Below, in pieces: positions 6,152-8,129 of a DNA stretch of 8,129 nucleotides. Made by a program: the position numbers and the translations under genes. Each line of letters begins with the position of its first letter. Within the stretch, counting starts at the first letter, position 1. Source of the DNA: Gammaproteobacteria bacterium (GTDB lineage Bacteria; Pseudomonadota; Gammaproteobacteria; GCA-001735895); NCBI GenBank assembly GCA_021767985.1, contig JAASSH010000074.1, positions 1 through 8,129 of the forward strand, in the 5' to 3' direction. The notes beneath the pieces were generated by a model, which saw nothing but the letters and a program-made list of their open reading frames with translations, was not told where the DNA came from and searched no databases.

Positions 6152-6169
6152 GGCCGGCGTTAGCCGGCC
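6152..6169 (-). terminator. GC hairpin at the end of the deiminase-like gene, possible terminator
   Basis: GGCCGGC (6152-6158) and GCCGGCC (6163-6169) form a perfect 7-bp stem with a 4-nt loop that contains the TAA stop of the deiminase-like gene. Downstream on the minus strand comes GCTCTGAAACTTTTGC, a poor and displaced T-run. It may end or attenuate transcription from the amidohydrolase/deiminase pair before gshA, or only protect the mRNA 3' end. Confidence 0.45.
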
Positions 6170-7131
6170 TGCTGACGCCGCAGTATGCCGGTCAGGCATC
6201 CGACATTGCCGGCCGCCAGGGTCAATTCGTCGGTCGGCGTGGTCAGGCATTCGATGCCCATGTCCTCGAAGCAGGCCTGGACTTTCGGCAGGCCGCCTAC
6301 CATCAGGATGCGTCGCGGCCCGAGCGTGACGAAGTTGACGCCGCGATAGCTTTCCGGATCGTCGACGAAGGGTGGAAATTTGACCTGGTAGCCGCGCTCC
6401 TGCAGCAGGCGCACGGTGCGGTGCGGCGTGCGTCGCGGCCAGCAGATCGCGAGATCTTTATCGACGATACGCAGCAGGCTCATGAAGTGCATAATGCCGA
6501 ACGGCGAATCGACCGCGATCAGCTCGATATCGAGCTCGGCCAGCAGGTTGCCGATTTGCGTGATGGCGGCGTCGTTGGTGCGCAGGCCGCGGCCGATCAT
6601 CGCTGTATTTTCGTCGATCCACATCAGGTCGGCGCCCTCGAAGGTGCTGGTGCCGGTCAGGGTCTTCAGGATCGGGATGCCCAGGTCGGCGAGCTTGCGC
6701 GCCACCCAGCGCTCCTCGGCGGCGCGCACGGTCGATGCCGGCCGCGCCAGGATGGCGCCCTGCGGGGTCATGACGAACAGGTCGGCGCAAAACATCAGGT
6801 TCGGCTGGCACGGCAGTTCCGGCTCGAAGAAATGCACTTCGACACCCTGCGCGCGGTAAGCCTCGACCATCGCGTTGTGCTCGTCCTGCGCCTTCGGCAC
6901 GTCCACCGGTGCCAGCATTTGCACCGCCTCGGGGTCGTCCTGGGCCGCGTTCAACTCGTCGCCCGGGCAGTGCAGTAACACCGACTCGAGTTGGCGCCAC
7001 TCGGAATCGATGCCGCAACCGCCCCAGATGTCGCCCAGTTCCTGCTGATGCGTGGCGTGGCGCTGCGACCAGTTTTCGCCGCCGTAAGCCGCGGTGCCGA
7101 ACGTGCTCGGGGCTTTATCTTCGTTCGCCAT
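6160..7131 (-). CDS. Arginine deiminase/dimethylargininase-superfamily hydrolase
   Basis: A complete 323-residue protein of the guanidine-modifying pentein fold (COG1834, DdaH/amidinotransferase-like). The expected active-site parts appear in order: Asp117 in MFCADLFVM, FEGAD at 164-168, GRGLRTN ending at 186, His215 in GIMHFMSLLR, and the nucleophile Cys312 in AGNVGCLTGI eleven residues before the end. Members hydrolyse or transfer the amidino group of arginine, methylarginines, agmatine, citrulline-like or related compounds through a Cys-amidino intermediate; the exact substrate cannot be told here. The length suits DDAH-like enzymes rather than the roughly 400-residue arginine deiminases. 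I chose the ATG at 7131, two bases after the TGA of the upstream amidohydrolase; a TTG at 7137 overlapping that stop is the alternative (325 residues). Either way the pair is co-transcribed and probably coupled. Confidence 0.88.
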   Translation of the reverse strand: MANEDKAPSTFGTAAYGGENWSQRHATHQQELGDIWGGCGIDSEWRQLESVLLHCPGDELNAAQDDPEAVQMLAPVDVPKAQDEHNAMVEAYRAQGVEVHFFEPELPCQPNLMFCADLFVMTPQGAILARPASTVRAAEERWVARKLADLGIPILKTLTGTSTFEGADLMWIDENTAMIGRGLRTNDAAITQIGNLLAELDIELIAVDSPFGIMHFMSLLRIVDKDLAICWPRRTPHRTVRLLQERGYQVKFPPFVDDPESYRGVNFVTLGPRRILMVGGLPKVQACFEDMGIECLTTPTDELTLAAGNVGCLTGILRRQQAG

Positions 7132-7133
7132 AT

Positions 7134-8129
7134 TCAATCAGCCTGCAATTGCGTTTCGACCAGCGTCACCCAGAAATCCGCGCCGATACTGAGGATGTCG
7201 TCGTTAAAATCGTAGGACGGGTTATGCAGGCTACAGCCGCCTACGCCTTCCTCGCCGTTACCCAGCAGCAGGTAGGCGCCCGGACGGGCCTGCAGCATGT
7301 AGCCGAAATCCTCCGAGGCCATGATTGGGCGGCTGTCGCCCACGACGTTTTCCGGGCCGACGACCAGGCGCGCCGTCGCCGCCGCGATGTCGGCCTCCGC
7401 CGGTGTATTGATCGTGGGTACGAAATTGCGCCGGTAGCTGAATTCGTAACTCGCGCCATGCGCGGCACAGATTCCGCTGACGATGCGCTCCATCGTCGAC
7501 TCGATGTGGTCCTGTACCGCCGTGGTCAGGGAGCGGGTGTCGCCTTTCAGAACCACCTGGCCGGGTACCACGTTGACGGTGCCGTTGGTGACGAACTCGG
7601 TGAATGACACCACCCCGTTGTCGATCGGGTCCATCGTGCGCGACACCAGCGACTGCATCGCGGTCACGATTTCGGCGCCGATGACGATCGCGTCCTTGCC
7701 GAGATGGGGCATGGCCGCGTGGCAGCCGACGCCGTTGACGGTGATTTCGAAATTATCCTCGGCGGCCATGATCGAGCCCGCGCGCACCGCGAATTTGCCG
7801 ACCGCGAGCGACGGGAAGTTATGGATGGCGTAAACCGCGTCGACCGGGAAACGCTCGAACAACCCGTCCTCGATCATCGCGCGGGCACCGTCGCCATGCT
7901 CTTCGGCGGGCTGGAAAATAAACACCGCGGTGCCGTCGAATTTACCCTCGGCGGCGAGGTATTGCGCGGCGCCCAGCAGCATCGCGGTATGGCCGTCGTG
8001 GCCGCAGGCGTGCATCTTGCCCTCGTTGACTGAACGGTGTTCGAAGTTGTTCTGCTCGTGGATTTTCAGCGCATCCATGTCGGCGCGCAAACCGATCGCG
8101 CGCTTGCCGCTGCCTTTTTTCAACACGCC
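7134..8129 (-). CDS. M20D-family amidohydrolase (hippurate/N-acyl-amino-acid hydrolase type), partial at 5' end
   Basis: The reading frame enters from the right edge. About 332 C-terminal residues are present, so roughly 55-60 N-terminal residues of a usual 390 are missing; the GTG at 8126 is an internal codon. Dinuclear metal ligands of the family are visible. Counting the GTG as 1, these are Cys41 and His43 in MHACGHDGHT, Glu76 in QPAEEHGDG with catalytic Glu75 beside it, His102 in YAIHNFP, and His301 in SLHNPSYDF. The dimerisation-lid segment NGVGCHAAMPH (around 131-141) is also present. Such enzymes cleave the amide of N-acyl or aryl amino acids, with hippurate and indole-acetyl amino acids as known substrates. 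It is the upstream partner of the deiminase-like gene and ends with TGA at 7134-7136. The family is certain; the substrate is not known. Confidence 0.93.
   Translation of the reverse strand, partial: GVLKKGSGKRAIGLRADMDALKIHEQNNFEHRSVNEGKMHACGHDGHTAMLLGAAQYLAAEGKFDGTAVFIFQPAEEHGDGARAMIEDGLFERFPVDAVYAIHNFPSLAVGKFAVRAGSIMAAEDNFEITVNGVGCHAAMPHLGKDAIVIGAEIVTAMQSLVSRTMDPIDNGVVSFTEFVTNGTVNVVPGQVVLKGDTRSLTTAVQDHIESTMERIVSGICAAHGASYEFSYRRNFVPTINTPAEADIAAATARLVVGPENVVGDSRPIMASEDFGYMLQARPGAYLLLGNGEEGVGGCSLHNPSYDFNDDILSIGADFWVTLVETQLQAD

Noticed and set aside
6112..6978. Plus-strand open frame of 288 codons
   Set aside because: It lies antisense to the deiminase-like gene, which has all catalytic motifs. 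The antisense translation has no recognisable domain and is the kind of frame GC-rich coding DNA produces.
8124..8126. GTG as the start codon of the M20D amidohydrolase
   Set aside because: The frame stays open to the window edge and roughly 55-60 N-terminal residues usual for the family are missing, so the gene continues beyond the window.
1..8129. Mobile element, CRISPR array, tRNA or toxin-antitoxin pair
   Set aside because: No transposase or integrase motifs, regularly spaced repeats or recognisable tRNA gene were seen. The small gene pair at 585-1413 is exported and motif-sharing, unlike a toxin-antitoxin pair.

Overview
This 8.1-kb window is GC-rich chromosomal DNA that most resembles a free-living gammaproteobacterium. 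The evidence is a full-length glutamate-cysteine ligase of the E. coli GshA type, an E. coli YeaE-type aldo/keto reductase, a close relative of the Pseudomonas PA4872 oxaloacetate decarboxylase, and two outer-membrane-type proteins. I cannot name a genus. There is no tRNA, rRNA, CRISPR array, transposase or phage gene, so the region looks like ordinary backbone.

Layout. Positions 1-1413, read leftwards, hold a truncated outer-membrane-type protein gene (1-445) and a two-gene unit (1413 to 585). That unit encodes a lipoprotein and a second exported protein; they share motifs at identical spacing and look like diverged tandem duplicates. Positions 1621-4466, read rightwards, hold the YeaE-like reductase, the PEP mutase/isocitrate lyase-family enzyme, and a DUF1207-like outer-membrane protein. 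Just in front of the last gene is a perfect 17-bp Fur-box palindrome over the -10 element of a good sigma-70-like promoter. Positions 4507-8129, read leftwards, hold a truncated M20D amidohydrolase gene, an arginine deiminase/dimethylargininase-superfamily gene starting 2 nt after its stop, a GC hairpin, and then gshA with its own promoter-like sequence, a strong ribosome binding site and a TTG start.

How the genes may work together. The amidohydrolase and the deiminase-like enzyme are probably co-translated and may act in sequence on an acylated or amide-linked guanidino or ureido compound; the substrate is not readable from sequence. The Fur box predicts that the DUF1207-like protein is made under iron limitation. 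gshA (glutathione synthesis) and the methylglyoxal-reductase-like gene both bear on electrophile stress, but they are on opposite strands and nothing in the sequence links them.

The two most interesting items are the tandem pair of exported proteins with the conserved DPAR and SAEEW motifs, whose family I do not recognise, and the Fur-box-controlled DUF1207-like gene. I see no clear evidence of a wholly new multi-gene system. No gene-free stretch exceeds about 210 bases.
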